Shown in pieces: positions 22,947 through 31,657 of a DNA stretch of 36,743 bases. A program made the position numbers and the translations under genes. Position 1 is the first letter of the stretch; each line of letters starts with the position of its first letter. Location of the stretch: assembly GCA_900549485.1 (NCBI GenBank), contig UROG01000027.1, positions 1-36,743 on the forward strand, given 5' to 3'. The notes beneath the pieces are model-generated. The model saw only the letters and a list, made by a program, of their open reading frames with translations, was not told the origin of the DNA and did not search any database. The stretch is from an uncultured Eubacteriales bacterium. Lineage in GTDB: Bacteria; Bacillota; Clostridia; Oscillospirales; Oscillospiraceae.

Positions 22947-23984
22947 GTGAAAAATATTGTTTCGATGCTTCCGGAGGAGCTGACGGCGGAGTTCATCTCA
23001 ATGGGGCTGCCGAAGTTCAGGGCGGCTCAGGTATATGAGTGGCTTGCAAAGGGCGTGAGGGATTTTGACGCAATGTCGAATCTTCCGGCGGAGCTGCGCG
23101 CAAGACTGAAAACCGAATATGAGATATACGCGCCGAAGGTGCTTTCAAAGCAGGTTTCCGGTATAGACGGGACAATAAAATACCTTTGGGAGCTGAAAGA
23201 CGGAAATGCCGTAGAGACGGTCGTTATGAGCTATAAGCACGGCAACACCGTGTGCGTTTCATCGCAGGTGGGATGCCGTCAGGGCTGCGCTTTCTGCGCC
23301 TCCACCATCGGCGGGCTTGTCAGGGGACTTGAAGCGCATGAGATACTTGACGAGGTAATGTTTTCCCAGCTTGATTCCGGCAGGCGCATTTCCAATATCG
23401 TACTCATGGGAATAGGAGAGCCGCTTGATAATTATGATAATGTCATGCGCTTTCTGCACCTTGTAAACTGCGAAAAGGGCATGAATATCGGTATGCGGCA
23501 CATTTCCCTTTCCACCTGCGGCATTACCGAGCGGTTTGACGATCTTGCAAATGAAAATATGCCGATCACCCTGTCTGTGTCGCTGCACGCGCCGGACGAT
23601 GAGACGCGCTCAATGCTGATGCCGGCCAACAGGGGGCGCGGCGTTGACAGGCTTATAGACTGCTGCAAAAAATACTATGAGAAGACAGGCCGCCGCATTT
23701 CCTTTGAATACGCCATGATCGACGGGGTGAACGATACGGAGATGCACGCAAGACTTCTTGCAAAACGTGCGCTTGCGGTCGGTGCGCATCTGAATCTTAT
23801 CCCGCTCAACCATGTCGAGGAACGCAGGTTCCGCCCCTCTACCGCGGGGCATATGAAGGCATTCATCAGGATCCTTGAGGACGCGGGATGCAACGTAACC
23901 GTCCGCAGAAAGCTTGGCGGCGATGTGGACGCCTCCTGCGGACAGCTCAGGCGGAAAATGCAGAAGAAAGAGCAGTGTTTATGA
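22947..23984 (+). CDS. rlmN: 23S rRNA/tRNA adenine-C2 methyltransferase RlmN
   Basis: This radical SAM enzyme methylates A2503 of 23S rRNA and A37 of some tRNAs. The 345-residue protein has the radical SAM motif as C110, C114, C117 in GCRQGCAFCAS, and the second essential cysteine near the C-terminus in DVDASCGQLR. GEPLDNYDNV is also typical. The start is GTG with a weak ribosome site. Its stop overlaps the start of the phosphatase gene. Confidence 0.94.
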   Translation: MKNIVSMLPEELTAEFISMGLPKFRAAQVYEWLAKGVRDFDAMSNLPAELRARLKTEYEIYAPKVLSKQVSGIDGTIKYLWELKDGNAVETVVMSYKHGNTVCVSSQVGCRQGCAFCASTIGGLVRGLEAHEILDEVMFSQLDSGRRISNIVLMGIGEPLDNYDNVMRFLHLVNCEKGMNIGMRHISLSTCGITERFDDLANENMPITLSVSLHAPDDETRSMLMPANRGRGVDRLIDCCKKYYEKTGRRISFEYAMIDGVNDTEMHARLLAKRALAVGAHLNLIPLNHVEERRFRPSTAGHMKAFIRILEDAGCNVTVRRKLGGDVDASCGQLRRKMQKKEQCL

Positions 23985-24727
23985 AAAGCTTCGGATTGAC
24001 GGACAAGGGCGCCGTAAGAAAAGACAATCAGGACAGCTTCATAATAGAAAAATGCGACGCGGCCGACTGCACCATACTTGCCCTTTGTGACGGTATGGGC
24101 GGCGCGAAAGCGGGAGAAATCGCCAGCCGTATTTCAAACAAGGCGTTCGTTTCGTTTGTTTACGAAAGGCTCACCTCACGCGGCAGAAAGAAGATACCTC
24201 TGCCGCAGATGCTTGAGGAGGCGTGCCGGGAAGCGAACGGGGTATCATACGAGTACTCCATGTTTGACGAGATGTACCGTGGGATGGGCAGTACAATTGT
24301 CGGCGGCGTGATTAAGAACAACGGAAACGGTTATATTATCAATGTGGGCGACAGCAGGGCGTATCTCATTTCGCCGGACGCGGGTCGTATCACACAGATA
24401 ACAAGGGATCATTCTCTTATACAGGAGCTGGTGGAATCCGGCGTGATCACGAAGGAGCAGGCAAAAACCCACCCGCAGAAAAACGTTATCACAAGAGCCG
24501 TCGGTTCCGAGGCCACGGTGAAGGCGGATGTCTTCCCAGTCAGCATCGGTGCGGATGATGTGCTGCTGCTGTGCTCCGACGGGCTTACCAACACACTGGA
24601 GGAAGATGAAATACTTGAAGCCGCAAAGGAAAACCGCAGTCCCGAGGCGCTGTGCCGCTACCTGATGAGAAAAGCGCTCAACAGAGGGGCAAGGGACAAT
24701 GTTACCGTTATCGCAACGGTAAAATAA
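23981..24727 (+). CDS. prpC: PP2C-family serine/threonine phosphatase PrpC/Stp
   Basis: This phosphatase reverses phosphorylation by the PASTA kinase encoded next to it. The 248-residue protein has metal-binding aspartates in VRKDNQDS and LCDGMGGAKAGEIAS, then INVGDSRAYL, RDHSLIQELVESG, LLCSDGLTN and DNVTVIA in family order. It starts inside the rlmN stop codon. The kinase gene begins 36 bases downstream. Confidence 0.95.
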   Translation: MKSFGLTDKGAVRKDNQDSFIIEKCDAADCTILALCDGMGGAKAGEIASRISNKAFVSFVYERLTSRGRKKIPLPQMLEEACREANGVSYEYSMFDEMYRGMGSTIVGGVIKNNGNGYIINVGDSRAYLISPDAGRITQITRDHSLIQELVESGVITKEQAKTHPQKNVITRAVGSEATVKADVFPVSIGADDVLLLCSDGLTNTLEEDEILEAAKENRSPEALCRYLMRKALNRGARDNVTVIATVK

Positions 24728-24763
24728 GCGGCAGGCGCCGCTTCAAATGGAGACAATTCAGCG

Positions 24764-26428
24764 ATGAAAGAAAACGAAAGTCTTATCGGAAAACTTCTTG
24801 ACAACAGATATGAGATCGAGAGCGTTATCGGAGAGGGCGGAATGGCGGTCGTATACAAGGCGTTCTGCCACCGTCTCAACCGCTTTGTTGCCATAAAGGT
24901 GCTCAGAGACGAGTTCGCCGAGGATGAGGAGTTCCGCCGCCGCTTTCTGGCGGAATCTCATGCGATTGCTATGCTTTCCCATCCGAATATAGTGGCGGTT
25001 TACGATGTAAGCAGCTGTGACGGTGTGGAATACATAGTCATGGAGCTGATAGACGGGATAACGCTCAGGCAGTATCTGAAAAAGCGCGGCGCTATAAGTT
25101 GGAAAGAGGCCGTGCATTTTGCAAAGCAGATCGCCAAGGCGCTTTCCCACGCGCACCAGCGCGGCATAGTCCACCGCGATATAAAGCCGCAGAACATCAT
25201 GCTGCTGCGCGACGGTACGATAAAGGTCGCCGATTTCGGCATAGCCGCGCTTGAGGATGAGCGGCAGGACAGCAACGAGGCGATAGGCTCCATACACTAT
25301 ATCGCGCCCGAACAGGCACGCGGCAACGATCCTGACGCAAGAAGCGACATCTACTCTCTCGGCGTCGTGATGTACGAGATGCTTGCGGGTGTAAAGCCGT
25401 TCACGGGCGATTCGATAAATGAGATAGCCGCGAAGCACCTTGAGCCTCCCGTGCCGATCTCGGAGTATACGCCGGATGTGCCGGAAGAGCTTGAGCGGAT
25501 CGTTGAAAAAGCGATGGACCCGGATATAGAGGAGCGTTACCAGAGCGCCGATAAGCTGTATGACGCGCTGGAGGCTTTTACCCGCCGCCAGATGCGCAAG
25601 CCCAGGCAGCCCAGGTATGAAAACCCCGCCGTCGTTCCGGTGCGCTCGATAAGCGAGCTTTCGAAGGACAAGTATGCCGAGAGAAAAAAGCGCTCAAGCC
25701 GCGTGGCGTTTGCGACAGGCACCCTCGGCGCGATGCTTGTGGTCATAGGGCTGTTTGCGTTTCTGTGGAACTTCTGGCTGGGCGACGTCTTTTCTCCGGC
25801 AGAGCGTATTCCGCTTCCGAATTTTATAGGCAGCAATTATGACGAGATCGCAAATAATGTGGAGCTTGGACAGACCTATAAATTCAACGTTACCTATGTT
25901 ATCGATACGAAAAACGAGAGCGGGCGCATCCTTTCGCAGGAGCCTGAGGCGGGGCGCAGCATGATGATAACGCCCGACGGCATACGTGTCGATCTGACGG
26001 TCAGCAGCGGCGTGGTGCTCACGCCCGTACCTGACGTCGTTAATATGGACTACCGCGAGGCTACGCTGGCGCTGCAAAATGCGGGACTTGCCGTCGAGAT
26101 AGAAAATACGACCTCCGACACGGTCAGCAAGGATTTTGTCATCAGCACCAGCCCGTCCGCAAACGAAAAAATAAGCGCCGGTTCGACCGTATATGTTATC
26201 GTCAGCAGCGGAACCGAAACGCGGTATCTCTCTATGCCCAATCTCATAGGTCTTACCGAGGACGCGGCGCGGATAAAGCTTGAAAACGCAGGCCTGAGCT
26301 ACGGCGGCGCAGAAACGGTGTCCAGCGAGTATGATGCCGGTACGGTTATCGGGCAAAGCGTTCCCGCATTTTCGGACGTGGAGGAGTATACAAAGATCGT
26401 TCTTCAAATCTCAAGAGGACCGTGGTAA
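24764..26428 (+). CDS. prkC: PASTA-domain serine/threonine kinase PrkC/Stk
   Basis: This membrane kinase senses peptidoglycan fragments or lipid II and controls wall growth and spore germination. The 554-residue protein has a kinase domain with GEGGMAVVYKA, VHRDIKPQNIML (about 135-146) and ADFGIA. A juxtamembrane basic stretch precedes one membrane helix (about 314-340). Outside the cell are three PASTA repeats (about 350-554), visible as IPLPNFIG, TPVPDVVNM and LSMPNLIGL, each starting a repeat. It is paired with the phosphatase upstream. A small inverted repeat crosses its stop codon. Confidence 0.96.
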   Translation: MKENESLIGKLLDNRYEIESVIGEGGMAVVYKAFCHRLNRFVAIKVLRDEFAEDEEFRRRFLAESHAIAMLSHPNIVAVYDVSSCDGVEYIVMELIDGITLRQYLKKRGAISWKEAVHFAKQIAKALSHAHQRGIVHRDIKPQNIMLLRDGTIKVADFGIAALEDERQDSNEAIGSIHYIAPEQARGNDPDARSDIYSLGVVMYEMLAGVKPFTGDSINEIAAKHLEPPVPISEYTPDVPEELERIVEKAMDPDIEERYQSADKLYDALEAFTRRQMRKPRQPRYENPAVVPVRSISELSKDKYAERKKRSSRVAFATGTLGAMLVVIGLFAFLWNFWLGDVFSPAERIPLPNFIGSNYDEIANNVELGQTYKFNVTYVIDTKNESGRILSQEPEAGRSMMITPDGIRVDLTVSSGVVLTPVPDVVNMDYREATLALQNAGLAVEIENTTSDTVSKDFVISTSPSANEKISAGSTVYVIVSSGTETRYLSMPNLIGLTEDAARIKLENAGLSYGGAETVSSEYDAGTVIGQSVPAFSDVEEYTKIVLQISRGPW

Positions 26429-26440
26429 TGATACGGTCCG
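26418..26440. repeat. Inverted repeat across the prkC stop codon
   Basis: GGACCGT and ACGGTCC pair around nine bases that include the TAA stop. No T-tract follows. It may shape RNA between prkC and rsgA. Confidence 0.4.
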
Positions 26441-26467
26441 GCGAATAATCCTGCAATGGAGTATCAG

Positions 26468-27349
26468 ATGACAGAGGGAAGAATCGTTAAGGCCCTCAGC
26501 GGCTTCTATTATGTGCAGACCGACGACGGAATACTCGAGTGCAAGGCACGCGGAAAGTTCCGCCTCGACGGTACCTCGCCGCTCGTGGGCGATATGGTGT
26601 CGTGCAGCAGGGATGCAAACGGCAAGGGCAGGGTGGAAAGCGTTGAAAAGAGAAAAAATTTTTTCATCCGTCCCGCGGTAGCCAATGTTGACGCGCTTGT
26701 ATTTGTCGCGGCCAACACGAATCCCGTGACCGACCCGTTTCTTGTGGACAGGGTGTCCGTCATTGCGGAGCATTCCGGATGCAAGCTTATAGTGTGCATC
26801 AACAAGACAGACATCGACACGGCTGACGGGCTTTATGATATATTCTCTGCATCGGGCTTTACCGTCGTCCGGTGCAGCGCAGTGACCGGCGACGGAGTGG
26901 ACGCGCTTATGGACGCCATGCGCGGCAAGGTCTGTGCTTTCACGGGAAATTCGGGCGTCGGCAAATCGAGTATAATGAATGTGCTTTTGCCTGACGCGCA
27001 TATCGAGACCGGCGAGGTCAGCGCAAAGCTTGGCCGCGGCAGGCATACCACGAGACATGTTCAGCTCTATGCGCTCGGGGATGATACCTTTGTCGCCGAT
27101 ACCCCGGGCTTTGCCTCTTTCGAGATAGAGATGATGGGCAGCATTGAGAAGGAGCAGCTTCAATATGATTTCATTGATTTTCTGCCGTACATAGGCTCAT
27201 GCCGCTTCAACGACTGCGCCCACCTCAAAGAACCGGGCTGCGCCGTGACCGAAGCCGTTGCTGCGGGCAGAATATGCCGCAGCCGGTATAAGAGCTATAC
27301 TCAGCTGTACGAGCTTTGCGCACAGCACAAAGCATGGGAAATAAAATAG
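26468..27349 (+). CDS. rsgA: Ribosome small subunit-dependent GTPase A
   Basis: This GTPase assists late maturation of the 30S ribosomal subunit. The 293-residue protein has an N-terminal OB fold, then a circularly permuted GTPase domain with NKTD (112) before GNSGVGKSS (about 159) and DTPG (about 211). A zinc-binding C-terminal part (CRFNDCAHLKEPGC) follows. The start MTEGRIVK was chosen because GGAG lies six bases upstream; an ATG four codons earlier has no site. It follows prkC, as in B. subtilis. Confidence 0.95.
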   Translation: MTEGRIVKALSGFYYVQTDDGILECKARGKFRLDGTSPLVGDMVSCSRDANGKGRVESVEKRKNFFIRPAVANVDALVFVAANTNPVTDPFLVDRVSVIAEHSGCKLIVCINKTDIDTADGLYDIFSASGFTVVRCSAVTGDGVDALMDAMRGKVCAFTGNSGVGKSSIMNVLLPDAHIETGEVSAKLGRGRHTTRHVQLYALGDDTFVADTPGFASFEIEMMGSIEKEQLQYDFIDFLPYIGSCRFNDCAHLKEPGCAVTEAVAAGRICRSRYKSYTQLYELCAQHKAWEIK

Positions 27350-27372
27350 TACATGTCAATGCGCCGGAATTT

Positions 27373-27402
27373 GTCATTTTTTTGCCGCTTTCTGCATATT
27401 AT
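27373..27402 (+). promoter_or_regulatory. Candidate sigma-E-type sporulation promoter
   Basis: GTCATTT, about 15 bases and CATATTAT resemble the mother-cell sigma-E pattern (-10 CATACAAT-like). It lies just before the small membrane protein, spoVM and sipL genes, which would need mother-cell expression. The match is loose. Confidence 0.3.
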
Positions 27403-27423
27403 TAGGCAGGAGGCGGTTTTACT

Positions 27424-27576
27424 ATGCGCAGGAGAGGTGGACCCGTTGGGTGCTGTGCAATGATTCTGGGTGTGGTGATAATCCTGGCGCTGGTGCTTCC
27501 GGGCGAAGTCTGGTGGTTCTTGCTGGCGGCGGCGCTCATCTGCTTCGGGATCTGGTATATAAGGAGATGCTGCTGA
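27424..27576 (+). CDS. Small membrane protein next to spoVM
   Basis: This is a 50-residue protein of unknown function. It begins MRRRGGPVGCCAMILG, continues with two hydrophobic stretches (about residues 12-25 and 29-44) split by PGEVWW, and ends with the basic, cysteine-rich tail WYIRRCC. AGGAGG lies nine bases before the ATG. It fills the place where B. subtilis has rpe and thiN, between rsgA and spoVM, 78 bases before spoVM. The strong ribosome site and good reading frame support a real gene; co-expression with spoVM and sipL suggests a role in sporulation, which is inference. Confidence 0.65.
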   Translation: MRRRGGPVGCCAMILGVVIILALVLPGEVWWFLLAAALICFGIWYIRRCC

Positions 27577-27582
27577 GTATAC

Positions 27583-27622
27583 ACCGGCAGAAAAACGGAA
27601 GCGTTCCGGTGAAGCGCCGGTA
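27583..27622 (+). repeat. Branched inverted repeat between the small membrane gene and spoVM
   Basis: An outer pair (ACCGGC with GCCGGT) encloses an inner hairpin (CGGAA and TTCCG around GCG). It is followed by six A rather than T on the plus strand, so it is not a plus-strand terminator. It may separate the two small genes at the RNA level. Confidence 0.45.
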
Positions 27623-27654
27623 AAAAAGTGCTGTAAAATTCAGGAGGGGAGAAT

Positions 27655-27723
27655 ATGAGGGTGCTGATAATAAGATTGCCAAAGTTTCTGGCAAAGATAG
27701 TCACGCTGTTCGGGGGAAGGTAA
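27655..27723 (+). CDS. spoVM: Stage V sporulation protein SpoVM
   Basis: This tiny amphipathic peptide sits on the curved forespore membrane and anchors SpoIVA, starting spore coat assembly. The 22-residue product begins MRVLIIRLPKFLAKIV and shares the pattern IKLPKFLGGIV with B. subtilis SpoVM (26 residues), including the proline that is important for curvature sensing. AGGAGGGGA lies upstream at good spacing. Its place after prpC-prkC-rsgA matches B. subtilis gene order. It is followed after 56 bases by the SipL-like gene. Confidence 0.88.
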   Translation: MRVLIIRLPKFLAKIVTLFGGR

Positions 27724-27779
27724 TATTCCTCCCCGACGCGGCATAGGCTGTACAAACTGTGCGTAAGGAGCGTATGCCG

Positions 27780-29285
27780 ATGGAATTGTCCTTTGAAAAT
27801 AAAACTGCGGCCGGTTACAGGGAAACGGCGCATATAGTAAAATGTATTCAGGAGACCGGTGAGGCGGTCGTGCCGGACACCAATGACGATATCGGGAAAA
27901 TAGTGTCCGTAAAGACAAATGTACTGCTTAAAAGCAAGGACGTCACGACACGCGGCGTAAGCGTGAGCGGGGAAGCGGAGGCGACGGTGCTCTATATCAC
28001 GGAGAGTGCCGACGCCGTATCATATGTCAGGCTTTCAAAAAAATTTACGGCCGATTACGATGTGCCGGGCATTTCGGACGATGCCCGGACCCGGATAAGG
28101 CTGAATCTTACCGACGCTCAGGCGCGGATAATCAATCCGAGAAAAATTTCGCTTACCTTCTCCGTAAGCGGCGAGCTGGACGTATATACCCATGAAAGCG
28201 TGATCTCCGAGACGGTGCTTCCCGAAAACCTTGCCGAAAAGGGAATCCATGTCAAGCGCGAGAGCGGCGAATTTTCCCTTATATCGGCGGCGGCGGAGAG
28301 AAGCTTCGCCGTGAGCGAGCAGTTCAGCTTTCCGTCTTCAAAAGGAACGCCGGAAAGACTTGTCTGCGAGAGAGCGGAGTTCTGCGTAAACGATACGCAG
28401 CTTATAGGCACAAAGGCTATCGCACGGGGAGAGCTGAAGATCGAGGTCGTGTATCTTGCGGAAAATGTGTGCTATCCGCTGAAAACCGAGTTTTCAACGC
28501 CGTTTTCACAGATAATAGAGACCGGCGAGGAGCAGACCGACAGGTGTATTTCCACCGTGGAGCTGTGCTCGCAGTATTTTGATATTTCCGACACGGTAAA
28601 CGGCGAAAAAATGCTCAACGCGGAGATACATGCGGTTTTGCAGGCGGCTTGCTACAGCAGAAAAACCTGCTCATATATTTCCGACGCGTACAGTAATCTT
28701 CTGCCGTGTACCTGCACAGGCGAGAGCGTGCGTCAGATCGAGCAGCTGCAAATACGCCAGACGAAGCTTGTTTCCGATGAAAAAATAAGCATTTCGGAGG
28801 ATTTTACCGACATTCTGAGTATACTCCCATCGGTGCTCCAGCCCGCCGTGGGCGACGGAAAAGTCTCCGGCGAGATAGTGTATGATATCGTGTACCGCAC
28901 CGTGCAGGGAGAACTGAGCGCGACCCGCAGGAGCGTGAGCGTTGAAGGCGAGTGCGAGGGCAGGGAGAGCCGCGTAATCTCGTGGCGGCTGGCAGACGTA
29001 TATATACGCACCGACGGCGGGGTTATCGACACTCACGCCGCCGTGGAGCTTACATACAGCAGTGAAAAATATACCGAGAAGTCAACCGTGGTGAGTCTTG
29101 AGCTGAACGAGGATGAGCCGTATGATTTTTCCTCGTTCCCCACCGTGACAATAGTGCGCGCAGAGAAAAATGAGCTGTGGGAATATGCGCGGCGCTATCA
29201 TTCAAGTGTGGAGGAGATCGAGGCGGTAAACGGAAAAGAGGAAAATTACGCGGGAAAGCTGCTGCTTATACCGAAAGGCATTTGA
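27780..29285 (+). CDS. sipL: SipL-like spore coat morphogenesis protein (SPOCS/DUF3794 and LysM)
   Basis: In C. difficile SipL binds SpoIVA and recruits coat layers to the forespore. The 501-residue protein has no signal peptide, as expected for a mother-cell protein. It contains repeated DUF3794/SPOCS beta-rich regions (about residues 35-130 and 285-420). It ends in a LysM-type domain (about 453-500: VTIVRAEKNELWEYARRYHSS, then LLLIPKG). AAGGAG lies nine bases before the chosen ATG; an ATG two codons earlier is too close. Location next to spoVM supports a coat role. Confidence 0.83.
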   Translation: MELSFENKTAAGYRETAHIVKCIQETGEAVVPDTNDDIGKIVSVKTNVLLKSKDVTTRGVSVSGEAEATVLYITESADAVSYVRLSKKFTADYDVPGISDDARTRIRLNLTDAQARIINPRKISLTFSVSGELDVYTHESVISETVLPENLAEKGIHVKRESGEFSLISAAAERSFAVSEQFSFPSSKGTPERLVCERAEFCVNDTQLIGTKAIARGELKIEVVYLAENVCYPLKTEFSTPFSQIIETGEEQTDRCISTVELCSQYFDISDTVNGEKMLNAEIHAVLQAACYSRKTCSYISDAYSNLLPCTCTGESVRQIEQLQIRQTKLVSDEKISISEDFTDILSILPSVLQPAVGDGKVSGEIVYDIVYRTVQGELSATRRSVSVEGECEGRESRVISWRLADVYIRTDGGVIDTHAAVELTYSSEKYTEKSTVVSLELNEDEPYDFSSFPTVTIVRAEKNELWEYARRYHSSVEEIEAVNGKEENYAGKLLLIPKGI

Positions 29286-29299
29286 ACGCAAAATGCCTC

Positions 29300-29328
29300 T
29301 TGCCATATAAATGAGACTGTGATAAAAT
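29300..29328 (+). promoter_or_regulatory. yebC promoter
   Basis: TTGCCA, a 17-base spacer and TAAAAT lie 43 bases before the yebC start. It also begins a new transcript after the sporulation genes. Confidence 0.7.
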
Positions 29329-29371
29329 ATTTTAAGTTGACACGATTTCAAAGATAAGAGGAGCTGTTACT

Positions 29372-30109
29372 ATGTCAGGTCATTCAAAGTGGCACAATAT
29401 ACAGAAAACAAAGGGCGCGGCCGATGCCAAACGCGCGCAGGCTTTCACGAAGATAGCACGTGAGATGATAGTTGCCGTCAAAGAAGGCGGCAGCGGCGAT
29501 CCGCGCAGCAATTCCAAGCTTGCCACCGTCATTGCAAAGGCAAAGGCGGCCAATATGCCCAACGATAATATTAAGCGCACTATTGAAAAAGCTCTCGGAT
29601 CAGGCAATAACGACAACTATGAAAAGATAGTGTATGAAGGCTACGGTCCTCAGGGCGTCGCCGTTATTATTGAGACGATGACCGACAACCGCAACCGTAC
29701 CGCCGGTGAAATGCGCCATTATTTCGATAAGTACGGCGGAAACATGGGCGCTTCCAACTGCGTGTCATGGTCGTTTGACCGCAAGGGCGTTATCGTTATT
29801 GATAACGAGGATGAGGAGCTGGACGAGGACGAGGTGATGATGGACGCTCTTGAAGCGGGCGCGGCCGACTTTGAGGCTGACGGCGAGGTCATGAACGTCT
29901 ATACCACCGAGGAGGACCTTGCTTCCGTTGCCGATGCGCTTGCCAAAAAGTACACACTTCTCTCCGCTCAGGTCGAGATGCTTCCCCAGAACGGCTATAT
30001 CAAACTCACCAATGAGGATGATATAAAGAATATGCAGAAAATGCTGGATATGTTCGAGGATAACGACGATGTCCAGAACGTCTGGCATAACTGGGAAGAC
30101 GCTGAGTAA
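29372..30109 (+). CDS. yebC: YebC/PmpR-family protein (TACO1-like)
   Basis: This family has been described as DNA-binding regulators and, more recently, as a translation factor easing ribosome stalling. The 245-residue protein begins with the signature MSGHSKWHNIQKTKGAADAKR. It has YEGYGPQGVAVIIE and the acidic middle NEDEELDEDEV typical of the family. AGGAG precedes the start. It has its own promoter and terminator, so it is transcribed alone. Confidence 0.95.
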   Translation: MSGHSKWHNIQKTKGAADAKRAQAFTKIAREMIVAVKEGGSGDPRSNSKLATVIAKAKAANMPNDNIKRTIEKALGSGNNDNYEKIVYEGYGPQGVAVIIETMTDNRNRTAGEMRHYFDKYGGNMGASNCVSWSFDRKGVIVIDNEDEELDEDEVMMDALEAGAADFEADGEVMNVYTTEEDLASVADALAKKYTLLSAQVEMLPQNGYIKLTNEDDIKNMQKMLDMFEDNDDVQNVWHNWEDAE

Positions 30110-30137
30110 TAGCAGACACTTTCAACTGAAAACCTGT

Positions 30138-30167
30138 CCCGCCGCTCGATGCGGCGGGCGTTTTTTT
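30138..30167 (+). terminator. yebC terminator
   Basis: CCCGCCGC and GCGGCGGG pair around TCGAT, with seven T two bases later. It lies 28 bases past the stop codon. Confidence 0.92.
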
Positions 30168-30198
30168 ATATAAATAAGCATTTTTTACCCGAAAAAGC

Positions 30199-30226
30199 TT
30201 GTCAAAGCCTGAAAAAGTAGTATAAT
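30199..30226 (+). promoter_or_regulatory. Promoter of the MATE/radical SAM operon
   Basis: TTGTCA, a 16-base spacer and a perfect TATAAT lie 54 bases before the MATE start. Confidence 0.8.
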
Positions 30227-30280
30227 ATCCCACCGTTGTATAGAGATATTTTGCTTGTGAACGGAATTTTGGAAAGAGAA

Positions 30281-31657
30281 ATGAAAGAAAAAAGAGAGAC
30301 GGAAGTTTTTGAAACGATGCCGGTGCCGAAGGCTCTGGCAAAAATGGCGATCCCGACCATACTCGGGCAGATAATAATACTTGTATATAATCTGGCGGAC
30401 ACGTTTTTTGTCGGTCAGACGAACGACCCGTATATGGTTGCGGGCGTTTCGCTCATCCTGCCGATATTCAATGTGCTTATCGCGCTTGCAAATCTTTCGA
30501 GCGTCGGCGGCGGCACATATGTTTCGCGGCTCCTTGGAACGGGCAAGCTGGAAGAGGCGTCGGCGGTCACATCGTTCAGCGTGTGGCTCGGCGTGATAAT
30601 TTCAGCGGTTTTTGCGATGCTTACCGCCGTATTTATGGAGCCGCTCCTGCACTTTCTCGGCGCAGGGGAGCATACGTATGTTTACGCGAAGCAGTACGTT
30701 ACCTGTGTGATAGTATTCGGCGCCGTTCCGACGGTGCTTGCGAATGTGCTTTCCAATATGCTCAGAAGCACCGGCCGATCCGCCGAGGCGGGCTTCGGCG
30801 TTGCACTCGGCGGACTGCTGAATATTGCGCTTGACCCGCTTTTCATGTTTGTCATCCTCCCGAAAGGCAGCGAAATACTTGGCGTCGGCATTGCCACGTT
30901 CTTATCAAACGTGACCTCCTGCATCTATTATGCCGCCGTGCTGCTCAGAATACGAGACAGCACCGTTATAACTCTGCGTCCCGTCCGCATATCGGGAGAC
31001 AGCGTGAAACGGGTTTTCAATGTCGGCTTGCCGGCCTGCCTTGTGACGCTGCTGTTTGATGTTGACTATATGATAATAGATAAGCTCATGGCGGGGTACA
31101 GCGATATTGCCCTTGCCGCCGTCGGCATAGTTCTCAAGGCGGAGCGGCTTCCGCTGAACGTCGGGATCGGCATATCTCAGGGCATGGTCCCGCTGGTTGC
31201 GTATAACTATGCCTCAAAGAACTATGACCGCATGAAAAAGATATTCCGTCTGGCGTTCTGTGCGGGAATCGTCTGCGGGCTGGTAAGCATAGCGGCCTAT
31301 GAGGCGCTTGCCGGCAATATCATCAATTTCTTTATCAATGACGCTGATACCATATCCATAGGCGCCGCTTTTCTGCGTGCGAGAAGCCCCGCGACCCCGT
31401 TCATGTTTATGAGCTTTTTCACGGTGCATCTGTTTCAGGCGCTCGGCAAGGGCGGCACGGCGCTGTATCTCGGCGTCCAGCGCTGGGTGATGCTGAATAT
31501 TCCCATGCTCTTTATACTGAATCACTTTTTCGGGATGTACGGCATTGTGTGGACGCAGCTCATCGCCGACTTTATAAACGTAGTGATATCCTTTATAATA
31601 TTGGCACGCTTTATGAGAACCGGACTTACCGCCGAGGAACGGAACGCAGATGGCTGA
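30281..31657 (+). CDS. MATE family multidrug/metabolite exporter
   Basis: This is a secondary exporter, often driven by sodium or protons, for drugs or metabolites. The 458-residue protein has about twelve membrane helices, with LADTFFVGQTNDPYMVAGVSL in the first part and IPMLFILNHFFGMYGIVWTQ in the last. The start MKEKRETEVF was chosen because GGAAAG lies upstream; an in-frame start 15 codons earlier has no clear site. It overlaps the radical SAM gene by eight bases. Confidence 0.92.
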   Translation: MKEKRETEVFETMPVPKALAKMAIPTILGQIIILVYNLADTFFVGQTNDPYMVAGVSLILPIFNVLIALANLSSVGGGTYVSRLLGTGKLEEASAVTSFSVWLGVIISAVFAMLTAVFMEPLLHFLGAGEHTYVYAKQYVTCVIVFGAVPTVLANVLSNMLRSTGRSAEAGFGVALGGLLNIALDPLFMFVILPKGSEILGVGIATFLSNVTSCIYYAAVLLRIRDSTVITLRPVRISGDSVKRVFNVGLPACLVTLLFDVDYMIIDKLMAGYSDIALAAVGIVLKAERLPLNVGIGISQGMVPLVAYNYASKNYDRMKKIFRLAFCAGIVCGLVSIAAYEALAGNIINFFINDADTISIGAAFLRARSPATPFMFMSFFTVHLFQALGKGGTALYLGVQRWVMLNIPMLFILNHFFGMYGIVWTQLIADFINVVISFIILARFMRTGLTAEERNADG

